A stretch of DNA of 51,447 bases from Oscillospiraceae bacterium. GTDB lineage: Bacteria > Bacillota > Clostridia > Oscillospirales > Acutalibacteraceae. Position 1 is the first letter of the stretch; each line of letters begins with the position of its first letter. Position numbers and translations under genes: made by a program. Under the pieces are notes generated by a model. That model saw only the letters and a list, made by a program, of their open reading frames with translations. It made no database searches and was not told the DNA's origin. The stretch spans positions 1 to 51,447 of the forward strand of contig SVQA01000011.1 in the NCBI GenBank assembly GCA_015065545.1. Direction: 5' to 3'. Positions 24,982 through 33,423 of this stretch are shown one piece after another.

Positions 24982-26358
24982 ATGGCATTTGAGAGCTTGT
25001 CGGAAAAAATAACCGGCGTTTTCAAACGACTTAAGAATAAAGGTAAACTCTCCGAGAGTGATGTTAAAACCGCTATGCGAGAGGTGCGACTTGCACTTCT
25101 TGAGGCTGATGTAAACTACAAGGTTGCAAAAGACTTTACAAATAAAATTACAGAGCGTGCAGTGGGCGAGAAGGTTATGGAAAGTCTTACTCCCGCACAG
25201 ATGGTTATTAAGCTTGTAAACGAAGAGCTTGTAGCTCTTATGGGCGGCGACAGTGCAAGGCTGGAGTTTTCTTCAAAGCCTCCCACAGTTATTATGATGT
25301 GCGGTCTTCAGGGCTCCGGTAAAACTACTCACTCGGGTAAGCTTGCAAAAATGCTCAAGGCACAGAACCACAGACCTCTGCTTGTAGCCTGCGATATTTA
25401 TCGTCCTGCGGCTATTGAACAGCTAAAGGTTGTGGGTAAAAATGCCGATGTGCCTGTTTTTGAAATGGGTAAGGAAGACCCTGTTAAGATTGCCGAAAAG
25501 GCAATCAAGCACGCAAAAGACTATGGTCACGATATTGTAATACTCGATACCGCAGGTCGTCTGCATATTGACGAAGAGCTTATGGGTGAGCTTGAGAGAG
25601 TAAAGGGTGCTGTTAACCCCGCGGAGATTCTCCTTGTTATCGACTCTATGACAGGTCAGGATGCAGTTAACGTAGCAAAAAGCTTTAACGAGCTTCTTGA
25701 TATTACAGGTGTTATCATCACAAAGCTTGACGGCGATACCCGTGGCGGTGCGGCACTTTCCGTAAAAGCTGTTACAGGTAAGCCCATAAAATTTGCAGGT
25801 GTGGGCGAAAAGCTCTCTGATTTGGAGGTTTTCCACCCCGACCGTATGGCAAGCCGAATTCTCGGTATGGGCGATGTACTCACTCTTATTGAAGAGGCAG
25901 AGGCAAAGCTTGACCAGAAGCAGGCAGAAGAGCTTGCACAAAAGATGATGCAGAATAAAATGGACTTCAACGACTTGCTTGCTCAGTACGAGCAGATTAG
26001 CAAGCTGGGTCCCATTAAAGGCATCCTCTCAAAGCTTCCCGGTATGAGCGAGAAAAAGCTGGAGGAAGCAAACATCGACGAGCGTCAGCTTGATTGGTCA
26101 AAGGCAATTATCCTTTCTATGACGCCTGCAGAGAGAGCAAAGCCCACTTTAATCAATCCTTCCAGAAAACGCAGAATTGCCGCAGGCTCAGGCCGCAGCG
26201 TTGAGGAAGTAAACCGCCTTTTAAAACAGCTTGAGCAGATGCAGAAGCTTATGAAGCAGATGAACTCAAAGGGCAAAAAAGGCAAGCGCAGACACCTTCC
26301 CGGACTGGGCGGTATGAACTTCGACGGTGGCGGTACAGGTTCGGGTTTCGGCTTCTGA
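24982..26358 (+). CDS. ffh: Signal recognition particle protein Ffh (SRP54)
   Basis: Ffh binds signal peptides and 4.5S/6S RNA and targets membrane proteins co-translationally through FtsY. The 458-residue product has the N domain, then the G domain with GLQGSGKTT (about 110-118), DTAGRLHID and ITKLDGDTRGGAALS. The methionine-rich M domain contains MQNKMDFNDLLAQYEQISKL and SRKRRIAAGSGRSVEEVNRL, ending in a Gly-rich tail. The ATG follows CAGGAGGAG, which lies inside the end of ylxM. Confidence 0.98.
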   Translation: MAFESLSEKITGVFKRLKNKGKLSESDVKTAMREVRLALLEADVNYKVAKDFTNKITERAVGEKVMESLTPAQMVIKLVNEELVALMGGDSARLEFSSKPPTVIMMCGLQGSGKTTHSGKLAKMLKAQNHRPLLVACDIYRPAAIEQLKVVGKNADVPVFEMGKEDPVKIAEKAIKHAKDYGHDIVILDTAGRLHIDEELMGELERVKGAVNPAEILLVIDSMTGQDAVNVAKSFNELLDITGVIITKLDGDTRGGAALSVKAVTGKPIKFAGVGEKLSDLEVFHPDRMASRILGMGDVLTLIEEAEAKLDQKQAEELAQKMMQNKMDFNDLLAQYEQISKLGPIKGILSKLPGMSEKKLEEANIDERQLDWSKAIILSMTPAERAKPTLINPSRKRRIAAGSGRSVEEVNRLLKQLEQMQKLMKQMNSKGKKGKRRHLPGLGGMNFDGGGTGSGFGF

Positions 26359-26445
26359 TAAAGAACAGACAGTAAAAGAAAATCAGGTTATATGCCGAAA
26401 GGCTTGTAATAAATTAATCAAATTATTATTTTGGAGGTAAAAACC

Positions 26446-26688
26446 ATGGCAGTTAAAATCAGACTTCGCAGAATGGGCGCAAAGAAAAGACCCTTCTATC
26501 GTGTAGTTGTTGCTGATTCCCGTTATCCCAGAGATGGTCGTTTCATCGAGGAGATCGGTACTTACAACCCCCTCATTCAGCCTGCAGAGGTAAAGATCGA
26601 CGCTGAGGCTGCAAAGAAGTGGATTGCTAACGGCGCACAGCCCACAGATAAGGTTAAGGCACTTCTTAAGGCTAACAACATCATCTGA
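26446..26688 (+). CDS. rpsP: 30S ribosomal protein S16
   Basis: bS16 is an early assembly protein of the small subunit. The 80-residue product begins [20 protein letters not shown], the family N-terminus, and includes [14 protein letters not shown]. The ATG at 26446 is chosen because GGAGGT lies at 26433-26438; an in-frame TTG at 26431 overlaps that site and is not credible. It sits in the usual ffh-rpsP-khpA-rimM-trmD order. Confidence 0.98.
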   Translation: MAVKIRLRRMGAKKRPFYRVVVADSRYPRDGRFIEEIGTYNPLIQPAEVKIDAEAAKKWIANGAQPTDKVKALLKANNII

Positions 26689-26705
26689 TTATAGGAGAAT
26701 TTTCA

Positions 26706-26939
26706 ATGAAAGACTTACTTACAATTATTGCAAAGGGTCTTGTTGAGACTCCCGATAAGGTTGAGGTAACAGCAGACGAGCCCCTTGAGGACGGCACAGT
26801 TGTTTACCACATCCACGTAGCAGAAGAGGATATGGGCAGAATTATCGGCAAGCAGGGCAGAATCGCCAAGGCTATCCGTACAGTTGCTCGCAGCGCTGCT
26901 ATCCGCAAGGATGTAAAGGTTCAGGTAGAAATCGACTGA
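26706..26939 (+). CDS. khpA: KH-domain RNA-binding protein KhpA
   Basis: KhpA (YlqC) is a small KH protein that works with KhpB/Jag in RNA regulation and cell elongation in Gram-positives. The 77-residue product contains the KH loop GRIIGKQGRIAKAIR after a three-strand segment. The ATG has an ATAGGAGA site 17 bases after rpsP. A terminator follows, and the next genes of the usual operon (rimM, trmD) lie beyond an inserted repeat region and the LRR gene. Confidence 0.96.
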   Translation: MKDLLTIIAKGLVETPDKVEVTADEPLEDGTVVYHIHVAEEDMGRIIGKQGRIAKAIRTVARSAAIRKDVKVQVEID

Positions 26940-26969
26940 TTTAATCAGTAAGTTAAAAAATACCGCACT

Positions 26970-27032
26970 AAAGGCATATAGCATTCCAAAGCATAAGAGG
27001 CTTTTGTTTGCTATGTGCCTTTTGTGTTTTTT
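26970..27032 (+). terminator. Terminator after khpA
   Basis: AAAGGCATATAGC (26970-26982) pairs with GCTATGTGCCTTT (27010-27022), with one G-U pair and a long loop, and is followed by TGTGTTTTTT. It ends the ylxM-khpA transcript and isolates rimM-trmD. Confidence 0.65.
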
Positions 27033-27043
27033 GAGCAGTTTCA

Positions 27044-27122
27044 GCAGGGGCGATTTACGAATTGTCCCAAAAGGTTTGAGTTTGAGGAAAGGATTAGGGG
27101 CGATTCGTGAATCGCCCCCTAC
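27044..27122. repeat. GTAGGGG...CCCCTAC intergenic repeat, copy 3
   Basis: The unit is 79 bases. Its left end is slightly changed (GCAGGGG) and its right end is CCCCTAC. The hairpin arms GGGGCGATT...AATTGTCCC and GGGGCGATTCGTGAATCGCC flank AAAAGGTTT. It is almost identical in its right hairpin to the copy at 34038. Confidence 0.75.
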
Positions 27123-27150
27123 GATTACAGGAAGTCTGCTGTGTGTAGTT

Positions 27151-27316
27151 ACTCCCTCAGTCTCGCTAAGCTCGACAGCTCTTCTGCGAAGACGGCAACC
27201 CTTTTGTCTGCTTCGCAGACATTTCCCCTAACAGGGGAATTTCCTCAATGATGGAGCCAAATAAGCCCTCCTCTGAGAGGAGGGTGGCGAAACCGCAAGG
27301 TTTTGACGGGAGGAGT
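27151..27316. repeat. Composite repeat with a 73-bp exact inverted copy of the DUF559 element arm
   Basis: Bases 27174-27246 are the exact reverse complement of 20806-20878, which is the left arm of the DUF559 element together with its insertion. The conserved ACTCCCTCAGTC edge lies at 27151. It is followed by a GCCCTCC...GACGGGAGGAGT unit (27263-27316). Here the arms face the opposite way from those in the DUF559 element. A 75-residue open frame crossing this block is repeat translation. The rest of the 26940-27414 gap holds only the terminator, another repeat and a promoter. Confidence 0.75.
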
Positions 27317-27360
27317 AGGGAAAGTAATAAGCAGGGAATACTAAGGGCTATGTGTTAAAA

Positions 27361-27389
27361 TTGACAAGAGGACGTTTTTTTAGTATAAT
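27361..27389 (+). promoter_or_regulatory. Consensus sigma-A promoter of the LRR protein gene
   Basis: A perfect TTGACA (27361-27366), a 17-base spacer and a perfect TATAAT (27384-27389) lie 26 bases upstream of the start codon. Confidence 0.9.
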
Positions 27390-27414
27390 GCTATATTGAG
27401 AAGAGGTGTTTTTC

Positions 27415-28587
27415 ATGACAACTTTTGAAAAACGAATGGGAAATAAACTGATTTCCCTTTTGCTTATGCTTGTACTTTTGGTGTCTTTGAGCTTTTCTGC
27501 GGTTAATGTTTTTGCAGATGAGACTCAGGCTTCGCAGGCAACGACTCAGAATGCATCTGATAGCTCTGATGAGATTCATCTTTATGCCAACAGTTTTCAG
27601 TACAGAATTGAGACAAGCGGTAAGGAAGATTGTGTCTGCATTGTAAAATATATAGGTGAAGGCGGAGATGTTTCCGTTCCTCAGACCATCGATGGTCTGC
27701 CGGTTGTTGTTATCGGTATGGAGGCTTTTTGGTATAACGATGACCTGACCGCAATCAATCTGCCACAGGGTCTTGTGTATATTGAAGCAAGGGCTTTTCA
27801 GGGCTGTAAGAATCTTCAGTATGTAAATATTCCCGATTCTGTTATGGAGATTAACGTAGCTGCCTTTGAGGGTTGCGAAAAGCTTGATAACTTAAATGTT
27901 CCCGATGAGCTCTTGTATATCGGCGGCGGTGCATTTGACCGTACAGCATGGCTCAAAAAATACGAGGGCGGAAGCTCAGTTATCTTTGAAAACAAGTACT
28001 TTTACAGATATGACGGCGATGCCGAGATTGTTACCATTCCGGATGGTATCACCTGCATAAGCGGTAATGCCTTTGCAGGCAACCAGACACTTACCTATGT
28101 TCATATTCCTGAGAGTGTTCAGTTTTTTGGCGGATTCTGCTTTTATAATTGCCCAAAGCTCAAGAGTGTGAGTGTGCCTGATAACACTGCATTTATCGGT
28201 GACTATGCTTTTGGTGTGGATTCTCTTGATAAAGACGGGAATCCTGTTTATACAGAGGACTTTGTGCTCTATGCAAACGAGGGCAGTTATGCAGATGAGG
28301 AATACTGTACCCGCTTTGCTGTAGAGAGAAAAGACAGAAGACTCAATGCTACTCCCGATGAACTTCCCGAGAACGAAAAGGGAGCCGAGGATATTGTAAT
28401 CAACGGCGAAAAAAAAGAGGTAGAAAATCTCTGGGTTCTCCTCACAATCATAATCGTGTGTGTGGTTATTGTAGGCGGTCTGTATGCTTACTTCACAATT
28501 AAAGAGAAGAAGGAGCAGGAAAAGAAAAAGGCCGAAAGAAAGAACAAACAGAACAAGAAAAAATCCAAGAAATCAAAGAAAAAGTAA
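27415..28587 (+). CDS. BspA-type leucine-rich-repeat membrane protein
   Basis: The 390-residue surface protein has an N-terminal hydrophobic signal segment (about residues 10-32) and BspA/LRR_5 repeats at about 60-270. Recurrent motifs are AFQGCKNLQYVNIPDSV, AFEGCEKLDNLNVPDEL and AFAGNQTLTYVHIPESV. A C-terminal transmembrane segment (about 337-360) precedes a Lys-rich tail. BspA repeats often mediate adhesion, but no ligand can be inferred. The ATG at 27415 is chosen for the AGAGGTG site 6 bases upstream. The gene interrupts the normally tight khpA-rimM linkage and has its own strong promoter, suggesting a later insertion. Confidence 0.88.
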   Translation: MTTFEKRMGNKLISLLLMLVLLVSLSFSAVNVFADETQASQATTQNASDSSDEIHLYANSFQYRIETSGKEDCVCIVKYIGEGGDVSVPQTIDGLPVVVIGMEAFWYNDDLTAINLPQGLVYIEARAFQGCKNLQYVNIPDSVMEINVAAFEGCEKLDNLNVPDELLYIGGGAFDRTAWLKKYEGGSSVIFENKYFYRYDGDAEIVTIPDGITCISGNAFAGNQTLTYVHIPESVQFFGGFCFYNCPKLKSVSVPDNTAFIGDYAFGVDSLDKDGNPVYTEDFVLYANEGSYADEEYCTRFAVERKDRRLNATPDELPENEKGAEDIVINGEKKEVENLWVLLTIIIVCVVIVGGLYAYFTIKEKKEQEKKKAERKNKQNKKKSKKSKKK

Positions 28588-28628
28588 ACTGTAATTTTAT
28601 ATTTGTAGGAAAGAGCAGAGTGATTTAA

Positions 28629-29141
28629 GTGCTTAAAAGTTATCTTGAAATAGGAAAGATTGTAGGTACTCACGGAATACAGGGCGAAATGAGAGTTGAG
28701 TGCTGGTGTGACAGCCCCGACTTTGTAGCTCAGTTTAAGACTTTGTATTTTAATGAGGGTAAGGAGAAGCTTTCTGTTAAAGCCCGTCCTCATAAGAATA
28801 TTGCTCTTGTAAAAATCAAGGGTATTGATTCCATTGAGCAGGCAGATACCCTCAGAGGTAAGGTGCTTTATATGAAGAGAAGCGATGCAAAGCTTCCAAA
28901 GGGAGTGCATTTTGTGCAGGATTTGGTGGGGCTTGAGATAAGAGATTTCGATACCGATGAGGTTTACGGCAAGCTTACCGATGTGCTCAAAACAGGTGCC
29001 AACGATGTTTATGAGCTTAAGGATAAGGATGGCAAGGCTTATTACATTCCCGTGATTCCCGACGTGGTGAAGGAGATTTCACCTGAGAGCGGCTATGTAC
29101 TTATCACACCTATGAAAGGTATTTTTGACGATGAGGATTGA
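28629..29141 (+). CDS. rimM: Ribosome maturation factor RimM
   Basis: RimM assists maturation of the 30S head and binds uS19. The 170-residue product has the N-terminal beta-barrel GKIVGTHGIQGEMRVECWCD and the C-terminal PRC-barrel (DLVGLEIRDFDTDEVYGKL, then YIPVIPDVVKEIS). The start is GTG with an AGGAAAG-like site further upstream. It overlaps trmD by 11 bases, consistent with coupled translation. It has no obvious promoter of its own and may be read through from the LRR gene. Confidence 0.96.
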   Translation: MLKSYLEIGKIVGTHGIQGEMRVECWCDSPDFVAQFKTLYFNEGKEKLSVKARPHKNIALVKIKGIDSIEQADTLRGKVLYMKRSDAKLPKGVHFVQDLVGLEIRDFDTDEVYGKLTDVLKTGANDVYELKDKDGKAYYIPVIPDVVKEISPESGYVLITPMKGIFDDED

Positions 29142-29880
29142 TATAATTACTCTTTTCCCTGAAATGTGCGAGGCAGTGCTCTCTGAGAGTATTATCGGAA
29201 GGGCGAGGAAGAGCGGTGCGGTAGAGATTGTCTGCCATCAACTTCGTGATTTTGCATTTGATAAACACAGAAGAGTTGACGATGCTCCCTACGGCGGAGG
29301 AATGGGTATGCTAATGATGGCGGAGCCTATTGCTCTTTGCTTTGAAAATATCTGTGAAACTCTGGGAAAGCGTCCTCATTTTGTATATATGTCGCCTAAA
29401 GGAAGAACACTTACTCAGGAGATAGTTAAAGAGGTTTCTGCAAATTACGAGAATATCTGTATTCTCTGCGGACATTATGAGGGTGTTGACCAAAGGCTTC
29501 TTGATATGTATATTGATGAGGAGATCTCCATAGGTGACTATGTGCTGACAGGCGGAGAATTGCCCGCCGTTGTTTTCGCTGATGCCTTGTGCAGAATGCT
29601 TCCCGGTGTGCTTTCAAGTGATGAATGCTTTGAACTTGAGAGCCATTATTCCTCGCTTCTGGAGTATCCTCAGTATACAAGACCTGAGGTTTGGAGAGAA
29701 GAAAGAGTGCCCGATGTACTGCTCAGCGGGCATCATGCAAATATAGAAAAATGGCGTAGAGAGCAGGCTATAAAGGAAACTTACAAAAGACGTCCCGATA
29801 TGCTCAAGACCGCGGTGCTTGAAAAGAAAGAACAGGAGTTTCTCAAAACCCTTGCAGAAGACAGTGGAGAAGAGGCTTGA
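29131..29880 (+). CDS. trmD: tRNA (guanine-N1)-methyltransferase TrmD
   Basis: TrmD makes m1G37 in tRNAs ending position 36 with G, preventing +1 frameshifts. The 249-residue product begins MRIDIITLFPEMCEAVLSES and includes DDAPYGGGMGMLMMAEP, the SPOUT-knot region LCGHYEGVDQRLLDMYIDEE, and SIGDYVLTGGELPAVVF. The ATG at 29131 matches the family start; an in-frame TTG two codons earlier is not needed. rplS, the common next gene, is absent. Confidence 0.97.
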   Translation: MRIDIITLFPEMCEAVLSESIIGRARKSGAVEIVCHQLRDFAFDKHRRVDDAPYGGGMGMLMMAEPIALCFENICETLGKRPHFVYMSPKGRTLTQEIVKEVSANYENICILCGHYEGVDQRLLDMYIDEEISIGDYVLTGGELPAVVFADALCRMLPGVLSSDECFELESHYSSLLEYPQYTRPEVWREERVPDVLLSGHHANIEKWRREQAIKETYKRRPDMLKTAVLEKKEQEFLKTLAEDSGEEA

Positions 29881-29979
29881 GAGCTTATTTTAATGCTTTT
29901 CTATGTTGTTATTTTGCACAATAAACGATATTAGTTTTTATATAGTATAGTGTATCAAAACAAAATTGTTTTTATGGTG

Positions 29980-30008
29980 TTGACCTTCACGAATTTTGTG
30001 GATATAAT
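29980..30008 (+). promoter_or_regulatory. Sigma-A promoter of the HPr gene
   Basis: TTGACC (29980-29985) and TATAAT (30003-30008) are 17 bases apart, about 85 bases upstream of the ATG. Confidence 0.8.
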
Positions 30009-30093
30009 AACAAAAAATGAACAATAGAGCAGATTGCCTCATAAGCTTTTCTGCTGTTTCAGAAAATATGTTTGATAAGAGAGGGTATTATAC

Positions 30094-30357
30094 ATGTTCG
30101 GTAAGGATGTTTTAGTTCAGAACAAAACAGGTTTGCACGCACGTCCTGCAACTTATTTCACACAGAAGGCAAATGAGTTTAAATCTACAATCTGGGTAGA
30201 GAAGGACGAAAGAAGAGTTAACGCAAAGAGTCTTCTTGGCGTACTTTCCCTTGGTATCCTCGGCGGTACAACCATCAAGGTTTTCGCAGACGGTCCTGAC
30301 GAGACAGAGGCTGTTGAGGGTCTTGTAACTCTGGTTGAGTCCGGCTTTTCTGAATAA
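30094..30357 (+). CDS. ptsH: HPr family phosphocarrier protein
   Basis: HPr carries phosphate from enzyme I to PTS sugar permeases and, in Bacillota, is a catabolite-control effector. The 87-residue product has His15 in KTGLHARPATYF and the regulatory Ser46 in NAKSLLGVLSLG, the site used by HPr kinase. No other PTS gene lies nearby. It could be HPr proper or a Crh-like regulator, but the intact His15 favours HPr. It is a single-gene unit with its own promoter and terminator. Confidence 0.93.
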   Translation: MFGKDVLVQNKTGLHARPATYFTQKANEFKSTIWVEKDERRVNAKSLLGVLSLGILGGTTIKVFADGPDETEAVEGLVTLVESGFSE

Positions 30358-30375
30358 TTATTTTGCACAGTGCAG

Positions 30376-30402
30376 GGCGGAGTGGTATGCTCCGCCTTTT
30401 TT
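30376..30402 (+). terminator. Terminator after the HPr gene
   Basis: GGCGGAG (30376-30382) pairs with CTCCGCC (30390-30396) around a 7-base loop, followed by TTTTTT. Confidence 0.88.
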
Positions 30403-30440
30403 GTTTATTGATTTTATAGTCAGATTTTGGAGGTGATGCT

Positions 30441-32282
30441 GTGAACGAAAAGATGTCCTTGCTTCGTAAGAAGGCTATGGCTCTGCCTTTGCAGAGCGGT
30501 GTGTATATAATGAAGAATAAGAAAAAAGAGATTGTTTATATCGGTAAGGCGAAGAAGCTTAAAAACAGAGTGAGTCAGTATTTCGGTTCGCAGAACAATC
30601 ACTCTCCTAAGGTAAGATGTATGGTGGAGTCGGTAGATGACTTTGACTATATTATTACCGACAGCGAGTTTGAAGCACTTATCCTTGAGTGCAGTCTTAT
30701 CAAACAGCACAAGCCCAAGTATAATATCCTTTTAAAAGATGACAAGGGCTACAGCTATATTAAGGTGAGCGGCGATAAGTGGCAGAGAATCTCCTGTGCA
30801 TTGCAGAAGGATGACGAGGATGCAAGGTACATCGGCCCTTATAATTCTTCTTTTGTTGTAAAGCAGGCGGTGCAGGAAGCTAATTCTGTATTTATGCTGC
30901 CCGATTGTAATCGTCGATTTCCCGAGGATTTTGGCAAGGCAAGACCCTGCCTTAACTTTCACATTAAGAAATGCTGTGCACCCTGTACAGGTAAGGTGAA
31001 GTTTGCAGATTATAAGAAGAGGGTAGACTATGCTCTGGATTTTCTTTCGGGAGGCAGCAGTGAATCCCTTAAAAAGCTGACCGCTGAAATGGAGCAGGCG
31101 GCAGAAAATCTTGAGTTTGAAAGAGCCGCTGCTCTTCGTGACAGCATAAATGCAATCAAAAAGCTTTCTGATAAACAGAAGGTTATCCGCTCGGATGTTA
31201 AGAATCAGGATGTTATCGCTTACGCTAAGAATAACGACAAAGCCTGTTTTGCAGTTTTTCGCTTTGAGGGCGGAAGGCTCTGCGATAAACTGGATTTTGT
31301 GGTGGACATTCTGGACGACGATAAGGAAGCAAGAGAGGAGTTTATCATAAGCTTCTATTCTTCGGGCAGAAGCTTACCCGAGGCTGTAACCTTGGATGAG
31401 GAAATTGAGAATGCAGAGCTCCTTGAGAAATGGCTTTCGGAAAAACGAGGCAAGAGAGTATATATAAACGTACCCAAAATCGGTCAGCAGAGGTCGCTGG
31501 TGCTTATGTGCAGGGATAACGCGGCAGAGAAGCTTGCTCAGCTTTCGGGCTTTACGGGCAAGGAGCTTTCTGTTTTGCAGGAGCTTCGTGATTTGCTCTC
31601 TATGGACAGACTGCCTGCTTACATTGAGTCCTACGATATTTCTAATCAATCGGGAGCGGAAAATGTAGCAGGTATGGTGGTTTTTGAAAACGGAAAACCT
31701 CTTAAAAAGGCATATAAGAAATTTAAAATAAAGTCCTTTGAGGGTCAGGATGATTACTCCTCAATGAGAGAGGTTTTGGAAAGAAGATTTGAAGAATACC
31801 TTTTGCATAAGGATGAGGGAGAGGGCTTCGGCAGACTTCCTGACCTTATTCTTCTTGACGGTGGCAAGGGTCAGGTTTCTGCAGTAAAGGATATAGTTGA
31901 GAAGTATGCTCCCGATGTGTACCTTTTCGGTATGGTAAAGGACGGCAATCACCGTACCCGAGCTATTACAACAGACAACAGAGAAATAACAATAAATAAT
32001 AACAGAAGGCTTTTTACGTTTATAAGCTCGGTGCAGGACGAGGTTCATAGGTTTGCAATCGGATTTCATCGAAAGAGAAGAAGCAGTGCTATGCTTAAAA
32101 GCTCTCTGACCGACATTGAAGGTATCGGTCAGGAGAGAGGAAAGCTTCTTCTCAAGCATTTTGGCTCTATAAAAAACATATCCCACGCAGATATTGATGA
32201 ATTGTTGCTTGTGCCTAGAATGACAAAGCCTGCGGCACTGGCGGTTTACAGACATTTTCATCCCAATGATGAGGAAGAATAA
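30441..32282 (+). CDS. uvrC: Excinuclease ABC subunit UvrC
   Basis: UvrC makes both incisions in nucleotide excision repair. The 613-residue product has the N-terminal GIY-YIG nuclease (SGVYIMKNKKKEIVYIGKAK), a UvrB-binding UVR motif (MEQAAENLEFERAAALRDSI), the RNase H-like C-terminal nuclease with DISNQSGAENVAGMVVFENG and LILLDGGKGQ, and terminal helix-hairpin-helix repeats (DIEGIGQERGKLLLKHFGSI). The GTG start has a strong GGAGGTGAT site. A Cys-rich cluster (CCAPCTGKV, near residue 178) is usual for the family. Confidence 0.98.
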   Translation: MNEKMSLLRKKAMALPLQSGVYIMKNKKKEIVYIGKAKKLKNRVSQYFGSQNNHSPKVRCMVESVDDFDYIITDSEFEALILECSLIKQHKPKYNILLKDDKGYSYIKVSGDKWQRISCALQKDDEDARYIGPYNSSFVVKQAVQEANSVFMLPDCNRRFPEDFGKARPCLNFHIKKCCAPCTGKVKFADYKKRVDYALDFLSGGSSESLKKLTAEMEQAAENLEFERAAALRDSINAIKKLSDKQKVIRSDVKNQDVIAYAKNNDKACFAVFRFEGGRLCDKLDFVVDILDDDKEAREEFIISFYSSGRSLPEAVTLDEEIENAELLEKWLSEKRGKRVYINVPKIGQQRSLVLMCRDNAAEKLAQLSGFTGKELSVLQELRDLLSMDRLPAYIESYDISNQSGAENVAGMVVFENGKPLKKAYKKFKIKSFEGQDDYSSMREVLERRFEEYLLHKDEGEGFGRLPDLILLDGGKGQVSAVKDIVEKYAPDVYLFGMVKDGNHRTRAITTDNREITINNNRRLFTFISSVQDEVHRFAIGFHRKRRSSAMLKSSLTDIEGIGQERGKLLLKHFGSIKNISHADIDELLLVPRMTKPAALAVYRHFHPNDEEE

Positions 32283-32305
32283 GTATAAGAAAACGAGGAG
32301 AGTTT

Positions 32306-32851
32306 ATGCGAGTAATTACAGGTAAAGCAAGAGGCAGAAAGCTTATAACGCTTTCGGGCGACGATGTAAGACCCACTACCGATAAGGTTAAAGAGTCGGT
32401 TTTTTCGATAATTCAGTTTGAGGTTGAGGGCAGAATGTTTTTAGACCTCTTTGCAGGAAGCGGACAGATGGGTATAGAGGCACTTTCTCGTGGGGCAAAG
32501 GGTGCGTATTTCTTTGATATGAGAAAGGACGCAGTGGCTGTTGTGAGAAAGAACCTGGAGACTCTCGGTCTTTCTGAGGATGCTCAGGTGCGTCTTGGCG
32601 ATTCCTTTGCACTTCTGAGCGGTTGTGCTCAGAAGTTTGATGTAGCCTTCGTTGACCCGCCCTATAATAAGGGTTTGGCAAAAAGAGCGCTTGAGATGTT
32701 GCCGAGTGTTATGAACAATACGGGTATTATCGTGGTAGAAACCGCTGATACAGAGGAACTTCCCGAGAGTGCAGGTATTTTCAATCTTGACAGAACCTAT
32801 CGCTATGGTAAAATAAAGATAACAACCTACAGAGTGGATATTCCGAACTAA
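32306..32851 (+). CDS. rsmD: 16S rRNA (guanine966-N2)-methyltransferase RsmD
   Basis: RsmD methylates G966 of 16S rRNA. The 181-residue product starts MRVITGKARGRKLITLSGDD and has VRPTTDKVKESVFSII, the AdoMet-binding FLDLFAGSGQMGIEALSRGA and the catalytic motif DPPYNKG (N/DPPY). The ATG has a GAGGAGAG site. It lies 23 bases after uvrC and 19 before coaD; the rsmD-coaD pair is widespread in Bacillota. Confidence 0.97.
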   Translation: MRVITGKARGRKLITLSGDDVRPTTDKVKESVFSIIQFEVEGRMFLDLFAGSGQMGIEALSRGAKGAYFFDMRKDAVAVVRKNLETLGLSEDAQVRLGDSFALLSGCAQKFDVAFVDPPYNKGLAKRALEMLPSVMNNTGIIVVETADTEELPESAGIFNLDRTYRYGKIKITTYRVDIPN

Positions 32852-32870
32852 AATTTTCGGAGGTGTTTTT

Positions 32871-33356
32871 ATGAAGATTGCAATTTGTCCCGGCAGTTTT
32901 GACCCTGTAACCTTGGGCCACCTTGATATTATAAGCCGTGCTTCAAGACTTTTTGATAAGGTTATTGTTGCGGTGCTTTGCAATACATCCAAGAATCCCA
33001 GCTTTACCGTTGAGGAGAGAATTGGATTGCTTAAAGAAGTAACCAAGGATTATGCAAATGTAGAGGTAGACAGTTTCTCAGGTCTTTTGGTGGATTATGC
33101 AAAGGAGAAGGGCGCTGTGGCTGTAGTCAAGGGTCTTCGTGCGGTTTCTGACTTTGAATATGAATTCCAGATGTCTATGATAAACAAGAAGCTTTATCCC
33201 GAGGTGGAGACGGTTTACCTTAATACAAGTCAGGATTATATGTACTTAAGCTCTTCGGTCGTAAAGCAGATTGCCTCCTTTGGCGGAGATATAAGCAATT
33301 TTGTTCCTGCTTCAATTCACAGAAAAATAGTTGAAAGACTGCAGAAAAACAGTTGA
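32871..33356 (+). CDS. coaD: Phosphopantetheine adenylyltransferase
   Basis: CoaD adenylates 4'-phosphopantetheine in coenzyme A synthesis. The 161-residue product has the nucleotidyltransferase start ICPGSFDPVTLGHLDII (HxGH-type motif TLGH), the substrate loop VKGLRAVSDFEYEFQMSMIN and the C-terminal SSSVVKQIASFGGDIS. The ATG has a CGGAGGTG site. Confidence 0.98.
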   Translation: MKIAICPGSFDPVTLGHLDIISRASRLFDKVIVAVLCNTSKNPSFTVEERIGLLKEVTKDYANVEVDSFSGLLVDYAKEKGAVAVVKGLRAVSDFEYEFQMSMINKKLYPEVETVYLNTSQDYMYLSSSVVKQIASFGGDISNFVPASIHRKIVERLQKNS

Positions 33357-33381
33357 CATGGGGAAAAATTTGTGAAATAAT
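33353..33381 (+). promoter_or_regulatory. Sigma-A promoter of the coiled-coil gene
   Basis: TTGACA (33353-33358), overlapping the coaD stop codon, and AATAAT (33376-33381) are 17 bases apart. Confidence 0.7.
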
Positions 33382-33423
33382 ATAAGTGTATGTAGTATTC
33401 AGATAGGAAAGGATGTTTTATAT

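Noticed and set aside
27004..27231. 75-residue open frame between khpA and the LRR gene
   Set aside because: It runs through two repeat units; its C-terminus repeats the arm-encoded tail of the DUF559 protein because both read the same 73-bp repeat. No ribosome-binding site or domain.
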